From assembly GCA_002393975.1 (NCBI GenBank), contig DGSM01000097.1:9722-21376 (forward strand): a DNA stretch of 11,655 nucleotides, given 5' to 3'. Position 1 is the first letter of the stretch, and each line of letters begins with the position of its first letter. The notes under the pieces were generated by a model. The model was not told where the DNA came from. It did not search any database and saw nothing but the letters and a program-made list of their open reading frames with translations. The DNA comes from Clostridiales bacterium UBA4362. Its GTDB lineage: Bacteria > Bacillota > Clostridia > TANB77 > CAG-508. Of this stretch, positions 1 through 7,600 are shown piece after piece. The translations under genes were made by a program, and so were the position numbers.

Positions 1-317
1 TCATTTTGGATTTTTGGAATTAATTCTTCAGCTCCAACGAAATCTGCTCCTGCAGCTTTGGCTTCATCAGCTTTTGGTCCTTTAGCAAATACTAAAACTC
101 TAACTGATTTACCTGTTCCGTGTGGAAGAACTACTGTTCCTCTAACTTGTTGATCAGCATGTGTTGAGTCAACACCCAATTTAACATGTAATTCAACTGT
201 TTGATCAAATTTTGTTTTAGGCATTTTTTCAATTATATCTAATGCTTCTTCAGCACTATATAATTTTTTTGTATCAATTAGCTTAACGCTATCTTGATAT
301 CTCTTTCCTTTTTTCAT
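1..317 (-). CDS. rplA: 50S ribosomal protein L1, N-terminal part (cut by window edge)
   Basis: L1 is the large-subunit protein that binds the 23S rRNA L1 stalk and helps release deacylated tRNA from the E site. In many bacteria it also represses its own operon by binding its mRNA. The visible 105 residues start MKKGKRYQDS and contain the family segments YSAEEALDIIEKMPKTKFD (about residues 20-38), the LHVKLGVD segment and VRGTVVLPHGTGK (about 58-70). That is roughly the first 45% of a usual protein of about 230 residues; the rest lies beyond position 1. The ATG at 317-315 is preceded by AGGGAGGAAATA, a good ribosome-binding site. It follows rplK by 64 nt in the same direction, the normal bacterial order. 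No frameshift or odd residue is seen. The identification is essentially certain. Confidence 0.97.
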   Translation of the reverse strand, partial: MKKGKRYQDSVKLIDTKKLYSAEEALDIIEKMPKTKFDQTVELHVKLGVDSTHADQQVRGTVVLPHGTGKSVRVLVFAKGPKADEAKAAGADFVGAEELIPKIQN

Positions 318-339
318 TATTTCCTCCCTTGGTTGTAAC

Positions 340-362
340 GAAATTAAATGTCTTTTAATTTC
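340..362 (-). promoter_or_regulatory. Perfect inverted repeat in the rplK-rplA gap
   Basis: GAAATTAAA (340-348) and TTTAATTTC (354-362) are perfect 9-bp arms around a 5-nt loop in the 64-nt gap between L11 and L1. No T-run follows in the direction of transcription, so it does not look like a terminator. It lies about 10 nt upstream of the rplA ribosome-binding site and could affect L1 translation, mRNA processing or stability. The function is inferred only. AT-rich spacers form such hairpins by chance fairly often. Confidence 0.35.
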
Positions 363-381
363 TCCCAAAAATTTTTAAAAA

Positions 382-825
382 TTATTCTTCTACTGTAATA
401 CCCATGCTGCGTGCGGTTCCTCTAACCATACTCATTGCAGTTTCTAAACTAGCAGCTGTCAAGTCTGGCATCTTTTGCTTAGCAATTTCTTCAACTTGAG
501 CCTTAGTTAATTTTGCAACTTTTTGAGAATTAGGTTTACCTGAAGCCTTTTCAATTCCAACTGCCTTCTTTATAAGAACTGCAACTGGTGGCTCCTTTGT
601 TATGAAAGTGAAAGATTTATCTGGTTTAACAGTAATAACTACTGGTATGATTAATCCAGCTTGTTTTGCTGTTGCATCGTTAAATTGTTTAACGAAATCC
701 ATGATATTAACTCCACTACCACCTAAAGCTGGTCCAACTGGTGGAGCTGGTGAAGCTTTTCCTGCTGGTATTTGAAGTTTAATAATGGTATCCTTCTGTT
801 CTTTCTTGTTATCTTTTCCTGGCAT
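382..825 (-). CDS. rplK: 50S ribosomal protein L11
   Basis: L11 binds the GTPase-associated centre of 23S rRNA, where elongation factors act and where thiostrepton-type antibiotics bind. The 147 residues match the family: the N-terminal domain has LQIPAGKASPAPPVGPALGG (residues 17-36) and GVNIMDFVKQFN (38-49), and the C-terminal RNA-binding domain spans about residues 75-147 and ends MSMVRGTARSMGITVEE. The lysine-rich start (MPGKDNKKEQKD) makes it about five residues longer than the usual 141-142. ATG at 825-823 is preceded by AAGGAGGTG at good spacing, which fixes the start. It lies between nusG (107-nt gap) and rplA (64-nt gap). The stop is TAA. Confidence 0.98.
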   Translation of the reverse strand: MPGKDNKKEQKDTIIKLQIPAGKASPAPPVGPALGGSGVNIMDFVKQFNDATAKQAGLIIPVVITVKPDKSFTFITKEPPVAVLIKKAVGIEKASGKPNSQKVAKLTKAQVEEIAKQKMPDLTAASLETAMSMVRGTARSMGITVEE

Positions 826-845
826 TCTTTCGGCACCTCCTTCAT

Positions 846-876
846 GTAAAATTGTGGTTATAAATTTTACGTAACC
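846..876 (-). promoter_or_regulatory. Competing hairpins in the rplK leader, candidate L1-autoregulation site
   Basis: Just upstream of the rplK ribosome-binding site the mRNA has GTAAAATT/AATTTTAC arms (863-870 and 846-853 on the plus strand, 9-nt loop). Overlapping them are GGTTA/TAACC arms (872-876 and 856-860). The two pairings interleave, so they exclude each other or form a pseudoknot. It is established that L1 represses the L11-L1 genes in many bacteria through an mRNA structure imitating its rRNA site, and this is the expected place for it. I could not match the L1-binding consensus by eye, so the regulatory role is inference. Confidence 0.3.
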
Positions 877-902
877 TCAATAAATAACCAAAAATAATTT
901 AT

Positions 903-930
903 AAAATGAAATCTGTAAAGATTTCGTTTT
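903..930 (-). terminator. Weak hairpin after nusG, possible attenuator
   Basis: Three nt after the nusG stop the transcript can fold GAAATC-TTTACA-GATTTC. Outside this 6-bp stem comes one C-A mismatch and then four A-U pairs (AAAA/TTTT), followed by TTTTATAAATT. This resembles a weak Rho-independent terminator between nusG and rplK that could lower but not block read-through into rplK-rplA. The stem is A/T-rich and the U-tract is short, so termination efficiency is probably modest. Confidence 0.4.
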
Positions 931-932
931 AA

Positions 933-1469
933 CTATTTAATCTTTTCAACTTCGGCAAAATCAACTTCTACTGGAGTTTCTCTTCCGAACATTGAAACTA
1001 GCACTTTAACTTTGTGCTTATCTTTATTAATTTCTGTAACTGAACCTGTAAAATTCATAAATGGTCCATTGATTACTTTAATTTCATCTCCCACTTCGAA
1101 ATCTACATTAATTGTTGCAGTATCAAATCCCATTTTTCTTATCTCACTATCGGTAAGAGGAATCGGATCTGTTCCTGATCCAACGAAACCTGTAACACCT
1201 CTAGTATTTCTAACGATGTACCAAGTCTCTTCAGTAACAATCATTTTAATTAAAACATATCCTGGGAAAACTTTCTTAAGATTTGTCTTACTCTTTCCAT
1301 CTTTGATTTCAATTTGTTCTTCCATTGGAACAATTATATCAAAGAAGAAATCTTGTAATTCTCTATTCTTAATTGTTTTCTCCAAGTCTGTTTTTACTTT
1401 ATTTTCATATCCTGAATATGTATGTACTACATACCATCTAGGTTTTTTATCATAATCTTTTTGAGACAT
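933..1469 (-). CDS. nusG: Transcription termination/antitermination factor NusG
   Basis: NusG binds the RNA polymerase clamp helices and modulates pausing and Rho action; its KOW domain can bind ribosomal protein S10 and couple transcription to translation. The 178 residues show the NGN domain first (WYVVHTYSGYE, residues 12-22; VFPGYVLIKM, 67-76; RNTRGVTGFVG, 87-97). The C-terminal KOW domain follows from about residue 123, with FEVGDEIKVINGPFMNFTG (124-142) and a final strand ending VEKIK. The length is typical of Firmicutes NusG, with no domain II insertion. ATG at 1469-1467 has AGAAAGGAAA upstream. It lies 42 nt after secE, the near-universal neighbour. The stop is TAG. Confidence 0.98.
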   Translation of the reverse strand: MSQKDYDKKPRWYVVHTYSGYENKVKTDLEKTIKNRELQDFFFDIIVPMEEQIEIKDGKSKTNLKKVFPGYVLIKMIVTEETWYIVRNTRGVTGFVGSGTDPIPLTDSEIRKMGFDTATINVDFEVGDEIKVINGPFMNFTGSVTEINKDKHKVKVLVSMFGRETPVEVDFAEVEKIK

Positions 1470-1511
1470 GATTCAAATTTCCTTTCTATTTGGAAAATTA
1501 AAAGGTATAAA

Positions 1512-2021
1512 TTATTCTGATGCTTCTCCACTTAATGTTGTAACAGATCCATCAGTACCATTTACTAATATATCATCAGATGTTGTAACATTGTTATTTA
1601 CACTATTTAATTCATTAGCAACTTTAGTCTTTAATTCATTTACACCGTTTACTTCAAGGTTACTTAATTGTTTAAGTCCTAAGTCTAACAAGAAAATTAT
1701 TAAAGTTACTACAATAACCATGCTAAGTACAACTACAACATTATCAAATAATCTTTTACCTGAAGGCCATACAATCTTCTTAATCTCAGCTTTAAAATCT
1801 TTAAACCAATGAGATTTATTTTCAGATTTAGCTTTTTTATCGGAATTTTTATTCTTTTTGCTGTCGTTTCTTTTCTTCTTAGTTGGCTTTTCTTCTTTTA
1901 CTTCTTCAGCCTCTTCTATTTCTTCTGGCTCTACTTCTTCTGTAACTTCTTCTTTGATTTCTTCTATTTCTTCGATTTTCTTATTAGAAGTTTTCTTTTT
2001 TGACTGTTTCTTCTTTGCCAT
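1512..2021 (-). CDS. secE: Preprotein translocase subunit SecE with extended ends
   Basis: SecE clamps the SecY channel in the cytoplasmic membrane and is essential for Sec export. The family core is clear at residues 72-120: amphipathic helix KDFKAEIKKIVWPSG (74-88, with the signature WPS), then one membrane segment, about VVVVLSMVIVVTLIIFLLDLG (95-115). The protein is 169 residues, while single-span bacterial SecE is usually about 60-75. The first 70 residues are low-complexity: K/S-rich, an acidic Glu-Ile-Glu run (15-44), then K-rich again. A tail of about 50 residues after the membrane segment, rich in N, V, T and S, should face outward. ATG at 2021-2019 follows GAGGAGGGG. It sits 24 nt after rpmG and 42 nt before nusG. 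Identity is sure from the core and context. Confidence 0.95.
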   Translation of the reverse strand: MAKKKQSKKKTSNKKIEEIEEIKEEVTEEVEPEEIEEAEEVKEEKPTKKKRNDSKKNKNSDKKAKSENKSHWFKDFKAEIKKIVWPSGKRLFDNVVVVLSMVIVVTLIIFLLDLGLKQLSNLEVNGVNELKTKVANELNSVNNNVTTSDDILVNGTDGSVTTLSGEASE

Positions 2022-2045
2022 TTAAGTTTCCCCTCCTCAAAAGGA

Positions 2046-2210
2046 TTATTTTGTTTCTTTGTGAACTGTAGTTTTCTTACAGAATTTGCAATATTTCTTT
2101 ATTTCTAATCTATCAGAATTGTTCTTCTTATTCTTTTCTGTAACATAGTTTCTATTGTGACATTCTGTACATTCTAGAGTAATATGCTCTCTTGCTCCTT
2201 TTGTTGCCAT
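2046..2210 (-). CDS. rpmG: 50S ribosomal protein L33
   Basis: This is a 54-residue protein, MATKGAREHITLECTECHN followed by a basic stretch ending KKTTVHKETK. L33 is a small zinc-ribbon protein of the large subunit near the E site. The ligands are visible as CTEC (Cys14, Cys17) and CKFC (Cys41, Cys44), so this is the zinc-binding (C+) form. ATG at 2210-2208 is preceded by GGAGGTGTTGAA, a strong ribosome-binding site overlapping no other gene. It is first in the operon, 24 nt before secE, as in many Firmicutes. It is slightly longer than the usual 49-50 residues. The stop is TAA. Confidence 0.96.
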   Translation of the reverse strand: MATKGAREHITLECTECHNRNYVTEKNKKNNSDRLEIKKYCKFCKKTTVHKETK

Positions 2211-2240
2211 TTCAACACCTCCAGCGTAAAATAAATATTA

Positions 2241-2267
2241 ACGCATGTAAAATAAACCTACATACGC
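2241..2267 (-). promoter_or_regulatory. Hairpin at the 5' end of the rpmG mRNA
   Basis: GCGTATGTA (2267-2259) can pair with TACATGCGT (2249-2241), giving 9 bp with two G-U pairs around a 9-nt loop. It begins almost exactly where transcription from the predicted promoter should start. A hairpin at the very 5' end often protects mRNA from decay. A GCG near the ribosome-binding site (about 2224-2227) could compete for the same arm. The role is inferred. Confidence 0.35.
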
Positions 2268-2273
2268 TAAATC

Positions 2274-2302
2274 ATTTTAACACAAAAAAGCCTTACTGTC
2301 AA
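2274..2302 (-). promoter_or_regulatory. Sigma-A-type promoter of the rpmG-secE-nusG-rplK-rplA operon
   Basis: On the minus strand TTGACA (2302-2297, a perfect -35) is followed by a 17-nt spacer and TAAAAT (2279-2274). A TG just before the -10 (TGT-TAAAAT) adds an extended -10 element. The predicted start near 2267 leaves a leader of about 57 nt before rpmG. It is the only strong promoter seen for the five downstream genes. Confidence 0.8.
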
Positions 2303-2323
2303 CAAGTTTGCATAGGTTTTTGG

Positions 2324-2352
2324 TTGTTTTTTTTATTCGTTTTTGGTATATT
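2324..2352 (+). promoter_or_regulatory. Probable promoter of the M14-like gene
   Basis: TTGTTT (2324-2329), a 17-nt spacer, and TATATT (2347-2352) preceded by TGG form a plausible extended -10 promoter. It reads divergently from the ribosomal promoter with no overlap, about 32 nt upstream of the TTG start. The -35 matches the consensus at only three of six positions, and the AT-rich background raises the chance of a spurious match. Confidence 0.45.
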
Positions 2353-2383
2353 TATTTTAATAAAAATTTAGGAGGATATTTCT

Positions 2384-3541
2384 TTGAAAAACGATAAATT
2401 TTTGGATGAAGTATTTAATTCTATTAATAAAAGCAATACTATGACTCCCCTTTGGAGCTATTCTACTCTTTTAAATAAGATTAATGCTTTAAACTATAAA
2501 GAAGAAAATCATATTTCTCATTATTCTCCTAAGGATCTTGAAGCAGGTCTTGGTAGAACCGCTTCTGGCTTACCTATCAAGCACTTTTGTTTAGGAACTG
2601 GAAGAAAACATATTGTAGTTATTGGTGGAGAATGTGGCAATGATATTATACATTCTCAAGCTATATATTATTTAATGGGATACTTGTCTAAAATAGTTGC
2701 CACAGAAAATTTGGCTGATCTTTTAAGTCAATATTGTTTTGACTTTATTCCAGTTTTAAATCCTGAAGGCTATATTATTACTACTTCAGCAATAAATTAT
2801 TATATAAAAAAATATACTAACAATAAATTTGATATAGATAGTATTGACTTTTCTAAAGCAACTAATCTTTTTAAGCAATATGCTGAATGCTATGCAAAGT
2901 CATCTGATGAGGCTTTAACGCCTATTCACAATTCTCTTTATTCTTATCAAGAACTATTTTCAGGAATAGATGAAAGCTCTATTTCAAACGAGTTTCAAGG
3001 TGTAAAGCATCAAATAAACATATTACATCAAGCATATAACATGCCCTATGAAACAATGGGAAACTTTGTTTCAAATGGAAATGGAGTTGATTTAGGAGCA
3101 AACAGAAATAATCCTAAAAAGCTTTCTGATATCAATAAGGCAAATAGTCAGGAGCAATGTCTATATAATAACAATGAGGCCTTTAGAAACATTCCTATCT
3201 CCTACCCTAGTAGCAAAGGTTGCCCTTCAAAAGGAAAAGATAATTCAGGAAAAGTAGTTTTCGAATTTGAAAATGAAAATTTGGCATTACTAAATTTTGC
3301 AAAAGATATAGAACAAAAAAATGAAACTATAGAATTAATAATGTCTCTTCATTCAAATAACAAACTACTTAAAGCAAATCATTATATTGAATATGAAGAA
3401 ACAAAAGCAAATCCATGCGGTATATTTACTGATTCAGAGAATATTTTAAATACATATTTAAAATTTATAGATAGTTTTACTACCACTTTTGAAAATGTAG
3501 TTCAAAATAATATAACTATAACAGCTAAAAAAGATCACTAA
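2384..3541 (+). CDS. M14-family carboxypeptidase-like protein, divergent and probably lacking the catalytic end
   Basis: This 385-residue protein has no signal peptide or membrane segment. Family M14 enzymes (zinc carboxypeptidases and gamma-D-Glu-diamino-acid peptidases of peptidoglycan) share landmarks seen here in order: GRTASGLPI (57-65), the beta-strand plus metal site HIVVIGGECGND (76-87), LNPEGY (125-130), the substrate-binding NRN (Asn239? to Asn242, in GVDLGANRNNP) and LIMSLHSNN (318-326). The usual metal motif HxxE aligns with Cys84 and Asp87; only the third ligand, His323, is canonical. The protein ends 62 residues after that His, before the catalytic Glu expected about 70-75 residues on. 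It may be inactive, a binder, or C-terminally truncated. TTG at 2384 is chosen because AGGAGG lies just upstream (2369-2374) and no better ATG exists. It stands alone, divergent from the ribosomal operon. Substrate unknown. Confidence 0.7.
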   Translation: MKNDKFLDEVFNSINKSNTMTPLWSYSTLLNKINALNYKEENHISHYSPKDLEAGLGRTASGLPIKHFCLGTGRKHIVVIGGECGNDIIHSQAIYYLMGYLSKIVATENLADLLSQYCFDFIPVLNPEGYIITTSAINYYIKKYTNNKFDIDSIDFSKATNLFKQYAECYAKSSDEALTPIHNSLYSYQELFSGIDESSISNEFQGVKHQINILHQAYNMPYETMGNFVSNGNGVDLGANRNNPKKLSDINKANSQEQCLYNNNEAFRNIPISYPSSKGCPSKGKDNSGKVVFEFENENLALLNFAKDIEQKNETIELIMSLHSNNKLLKANHYIEYEETKANPCGIFTDSENILNTYLKFIDSFTTTFENVVQNNITITAKKDH

Positions 3542-3558
3542 ATATTAGTGATCTTTTT
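3527..3558. terminator. Bidirectional Rho-independent terminator
   Basis: GATCACTAA (3533-3541) and TTAGTGATC (3545-3553) form a perfect 9-bp stem around loop ATA. It is flanked by A6 (3527-3532) and T5 (3554-3558), so each strand ends in a U-tract. It serves both the plus-strand M14-like gene and the convergent minus-strand operon that stops at 3595. The left arm encodes the last residues (KKDH) and the stop of the M14-like protein. Confidence 0.88.
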
Positions 3559-3594
3559 ATTATACTTTTTCTTTCTTTCTTATTATTGTTTATT

Positions 3595-4599
3595 CTATAA
3601 AATAATATTAGAAAACTTTAATTTTATTTCCAAGAAATCTTCTTCAGAATATTGAATATAGTAGCTGGTATTTCCATCTTCATAGCATTTGTATAATACA
3701 TATCCTTCAGTTATATTTTGTTTTTCAACATTTGAAAGACTAATCTTTTTTAACTTATCTCTATTTTGTTCTATATATTGTTTAAACCCTTCTACATTTC
3801 CAAATTTTTTAGCATACTCATTATCTAATTGTTTGAAAGCTAATTCAGGCTTATATATTGCATTATTTTTAAAATTAGTTAAAAGATGATTTGCTATTGT
3901 TCTATCTGATGCTGTAGTTGGAAACAATTTTGCACCCTCTTCTATCCTTTCTTTTTGAATATCTTTAGATGCTCCATCTTCTATATTTGCAAGTTCCATG
4001 TCTTTTACTTCATCAAATGGAATGATTGAATATGTATTAACAATATAATTCATTTGGACAAGATATCCATAGTCTTCTGTAGTATTACTTTCTTTATTAA
4101 TCAAGTACCCATATACCAACAAATTATAATTGGATTGTATAGAATAATAAGCTGATGTTGGAACAAAACTATATTCTCCAGTAGCTAATGTATCTATATT
4201 TTTTAATGATAATCCCTTCTTGGATACATATGATTTATCTAAAGATTTCAATAATTCTTCATCAGGTTCATAGTCTAATTTATAAGATAATTTCCCATTT
4301 TTTTGATCATACAAATTAGTAATAGAATTGTTATATGAATTAATGCAAGATATTCCATCTAAATAGTTGTTCCAATTATTAATTCTATAAAAAGTATTAT
4401 TGCTTTTTTGTATAGCTCGATTCTCAAAAGCATCATTAGTAATCATTTCTTTTGCTATGTTAATATCATTAATAGTATTAATTCCATATTTAATCGAGCT
4501 ATTAATATTATATTTATCTATAATAACAAAAATTAGTATTAAAATAATGACTATTATACCTATGCTAACTAAAGTATAATAATTTTCCTTTTTCTTCAT
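3595..4599 (-). CDS. Single-pass membrane protein, possible TcpC/VirB8-like (NTF2-fold) component
   Basis: The 334 residues comprise a short basic start (MKKKENYY), one membrane helix (about residues 9-28, rich in I, V and L) and about 300 residues predicted outside the cell. I do not recognise a firm family. Residues 235-330 look like an NTF2-type fold: a helix around ANHLLTNFKNN, then PELAFKQLDNEYAKKFGN (251-268), FKQYIEQNRDKL (272-283), then alternating strands YVLYKCYEDGN (300-310), TSYYIQYSEE (311-320) and a last strand. Residues 100-200 may be a second such domain. One membrane span plus tandem NTF2-like domains is the layout of TcpC/VirB8 proteins of Gram-positive conjugation machines. 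It lies 17 nt after the giant hydrolase gene, as the last gene of that operon, matching the orf14-orf13 order of Tn916-type elements. ATG at 4599-4597 follows TGGAGGAAT. Sequence similarity to TcpC itself is unproven. Confidence 0.6.
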   Translation of the reverse strand: MKKKENYYTLVSIGIIVIILILIFVIIDKYNINSSIKYGINTINDINIAKEMITNDAFENRAIQKSNNTFYRINNWNNYLDGISCINSYNNSITNLYDQKNGKLSYKLDYEPDEELLKSLDKSYVSKKGLSLKNIDTLATGEYSFVPTSAYYSIQSNYNLLVYGYLINKESNTTEDYGYLVQMNYIVNTYSIIPFDEVKDMELANIEDGASKDIQKERIEEGAKLFPTTASDRTIANHLLTNFKNNAIYKPELAFKQLDNEYAKKFGNVEGFKQYIEQNRDKLKKISLSNVEKQNITEGYVLYKCYEDGNTSYYIQYSEEDFLEIKLKFSNIIL

Positions 4600-4616
4600 T
4601 ATTCCTCCAAATCAAT

Positions 4617-7600
4617 CTATTTATATGCATATATCGCACAATTATAAACAGATGATTGATATAAACAATTATAGGCAGCTGGTGTCGAGTTATACATTCC
4701 ATTACATTCTATTATCTTAGGATTTCTATCCGTAAATGCCAACTTAACACCTTTAAGAACATCTTCGCTTGCATTTCTATATCCATTCATAACATTGGTA
4801 TAAGAATAGAAATTGCTCTCACCACTATGATATGGATCCCATCCTTGCATTTGTTCTATCGACACTGGATTATTAATCATTGCACTAGCCCAGCCATAAT
4901 ACAAATATGGATCATTTACATAGCCTTCATTCGCAGTAGTTCCTATAATAACTTTTAAGTATTCACTACTTACTCCATTTTCAGCAGCTAATTTTTCAAG
5001 TTCCTCATATTCTGGTGTATCAATGCTGCTTAAATCCTTTCCAGTACTTGTATCATCATCATTTGATTCTGGTACATATACTTTTCCTCCACCATTTTCT
5101 GGAGGTCTGTAGTATCTTTCCCAGTTACTTCCTGATTGTCCTTCTGAAACTTCATGTCCTGTTTGATCTCCATGTCCTGCATTATCATCTACAAAGTTAT
5201 GTTCTATTCCTTCTATTCTGTGAATTACGGGATCAGTTGGTGAATGTGCTCCTATTGTCAAATTCTCCCCATTTGATCCAGAATAAATTTCTGTATGTCC
5301 AGGATTCCACAAAATATCCCCACTTAAGCAATCTTCATATCCAGTAAACTCATGTTCAGTAAATCCTAGTTTCATTAGTACATCTGGTTCGTTATATTGT
5401 GGCGTAAATGGATAATTATCACAATATTGTCCTGGATTCCAACCTGTTTCTTGAAGTGCATAATATACCATTGATGAACAATCAACATCCCAATTGTTTG
5501 GTTCAGAATTATATTTATAAAGTCTTGTTGATTGATAATATCCAACTCTATCATCATCAGCAGCCATTTCTCTTGCATATTGTACGTATGCATAGCTAAA
5601 TGGTGTTACTCCATAGAAGTTTCCATGTTCTGGATGATCTAGATACCACAACTCTTCTGCCATATCTTTTTCATCTTCATATGTATAAATTGGATCTATA
5701 TAATCTTCTACGTTTTCTACTTTTGTCTTGTCAGCTTTTTTCATAGAAACATAGATTTTATCTCCAGAGTCTTCTTCTCCTTCAACTTCCATTTTAGGAC
5801 TTCCTGCAATTTCTTCTCCTCTTAAAACAGTATCTCCACCTTTAAATTTTATATCGTGAAGTCCTGAAATCTTCATTGTAATTCCTACTAAATCATCATC
5901 TTCGAAAACTTGGTATGTTTCTCTAAATCTATACCTTCTCATTACTTCTGCTGCACTATACATAGGTTCATCATCATAAGGTGTTTCAATATTATAATAA
6001 CGATCTTGTTCATTATCTTGATGTAATAACATCATAGTTCCTTGAAGTGGATAAACTTTATCATCAGTCAAGGTAGTAAATTCTAACTCAATATAATCTC
6101 CATGCTCATCTGTTCCAACATTTTTTACTTTTGCATCTCCAGGTGCAATTATTTGAGTATTTTCCATAAAATTGCTGATTACAACTCCATAATCATTTGC
6201 ATCTCTTTCTGTATCACTGATGGTCTTATTTTCTCCATTATCTGTTTGTCCTAGATTTTTATTAATTCTTATTGCTACATCTTCGCCTTTTGTTCCTTCA
6301 ACATTTGTAATCCATAATAGAATATTCTTTTCATGACTATTCATCTCATCTTCTGTGAAATAGTCCATTTCTACCATTAATTTTTTAAGAAGTCTATAAT
6401 TTACATCTGCTGCTTCTGAGTTTACATTCTCTAATATTGAAAATGCCTCTAAAGTATTTGACTTGTCAGACTTAAAGTCAACTAGCTTTTTACACATTGG
6501 GCTTTCTTCTCCGCCCTCATCCATTGAAAGGCTGCCCTCTTCAAGTTCTGCATCTTTTATAGGATCTTCATTTGGATTTAAATTTACTTCTTCTAAATAA
6601 TTCTTATCTTTATCTATTAATTCTGCAGACTTTTTTGAAATTGCAACTTGTGCCTTTTTTGCACTAATATATTCTTCAGCATCCTCCGATGTTATATCTA
6701 TAGTTGAATTTTCTCCGCCTGAACTATGCCAATTATACTTTATCTTCTTCGCCAGAATTGCATTTTTATCTTTAGGGAAATTTGGATCATTTACATCATC
6801 TGTTCCAAAAGCTGCTTCTATTGCTCTTGCTGCACTAATCTTTCTGGCAGTGTCTGTAGTGCCATCATATTTATAATATGCTCCGTGGAATATTGTCTTT
6901 AAATATTTTGATGGTTCTTTATTTAAATATGGTTCACATACTTGATAGTATATTCCGCTTTCAGAAGTCAATATTGCGGTTAGTTCGATATCGTATCCAT
7001 CTAAGCCTCCTTCTGAATCGCCATATTTAATTGTTTTCTTTGCAACTTTTGCTTTTTTATAAACACCATATGGTGTATTTTTAGCAGCTGTTCCATAAAA
7101 ATCAATAATATGATAATACCAGTGGTTGGTTACACTTTCTATATGTGGCCATTTTATATTTGTGCCATTTGTTCCTGTTTCAATTAATTTCAAAAGATTT
7201 TTTATATCTTCTTGGGATAATGAAATAGTAAAAGATTCTCCATCATCATCTACTAATGTAACTTGAACAGGATCCCCTTTTCCTACAGCATCTTTCAAAG
7301 CATCATAGTTTTTCTTTTTTCTTACAGTATTTGCAGAAGGCAAATAATCAGAAATTGATTTACTTGAAGATGGACTTTCTGCAGACATACCATTTGAATT
7401 TCCATTATGCCCAACTAAATAGACATCTGAAGTATTATGATTATATGCTTCATCATATTCATGGTCTTCTGTAGTAAATATGTCTATAGCATCTTTACCA
7501 GCCATTTCTCCACCACCATGATCATTTAGAATATAATCTTTTCCATCAATTCTTATAATATCACCAAAATTTAAATTATATTTTGCCATTACATCTTGTG

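Noticed and set aside
1012..2003. Plus-strand open frames opposite nusG and secE
   Set aside because: They are mirror images of strong conserved genes, lack ribosome-binding sites, and their Phe/Leu/Ser-rich translations come from A/G-rich codons read in antisense.
2211..2383. tRNA or other RNA gene in the rpmG/M14 divergent gap
   Set aside because: No cloverleaf arms or GTTC-type T loop are visible; the gap is explained by two promoters and a short leader hairpin.
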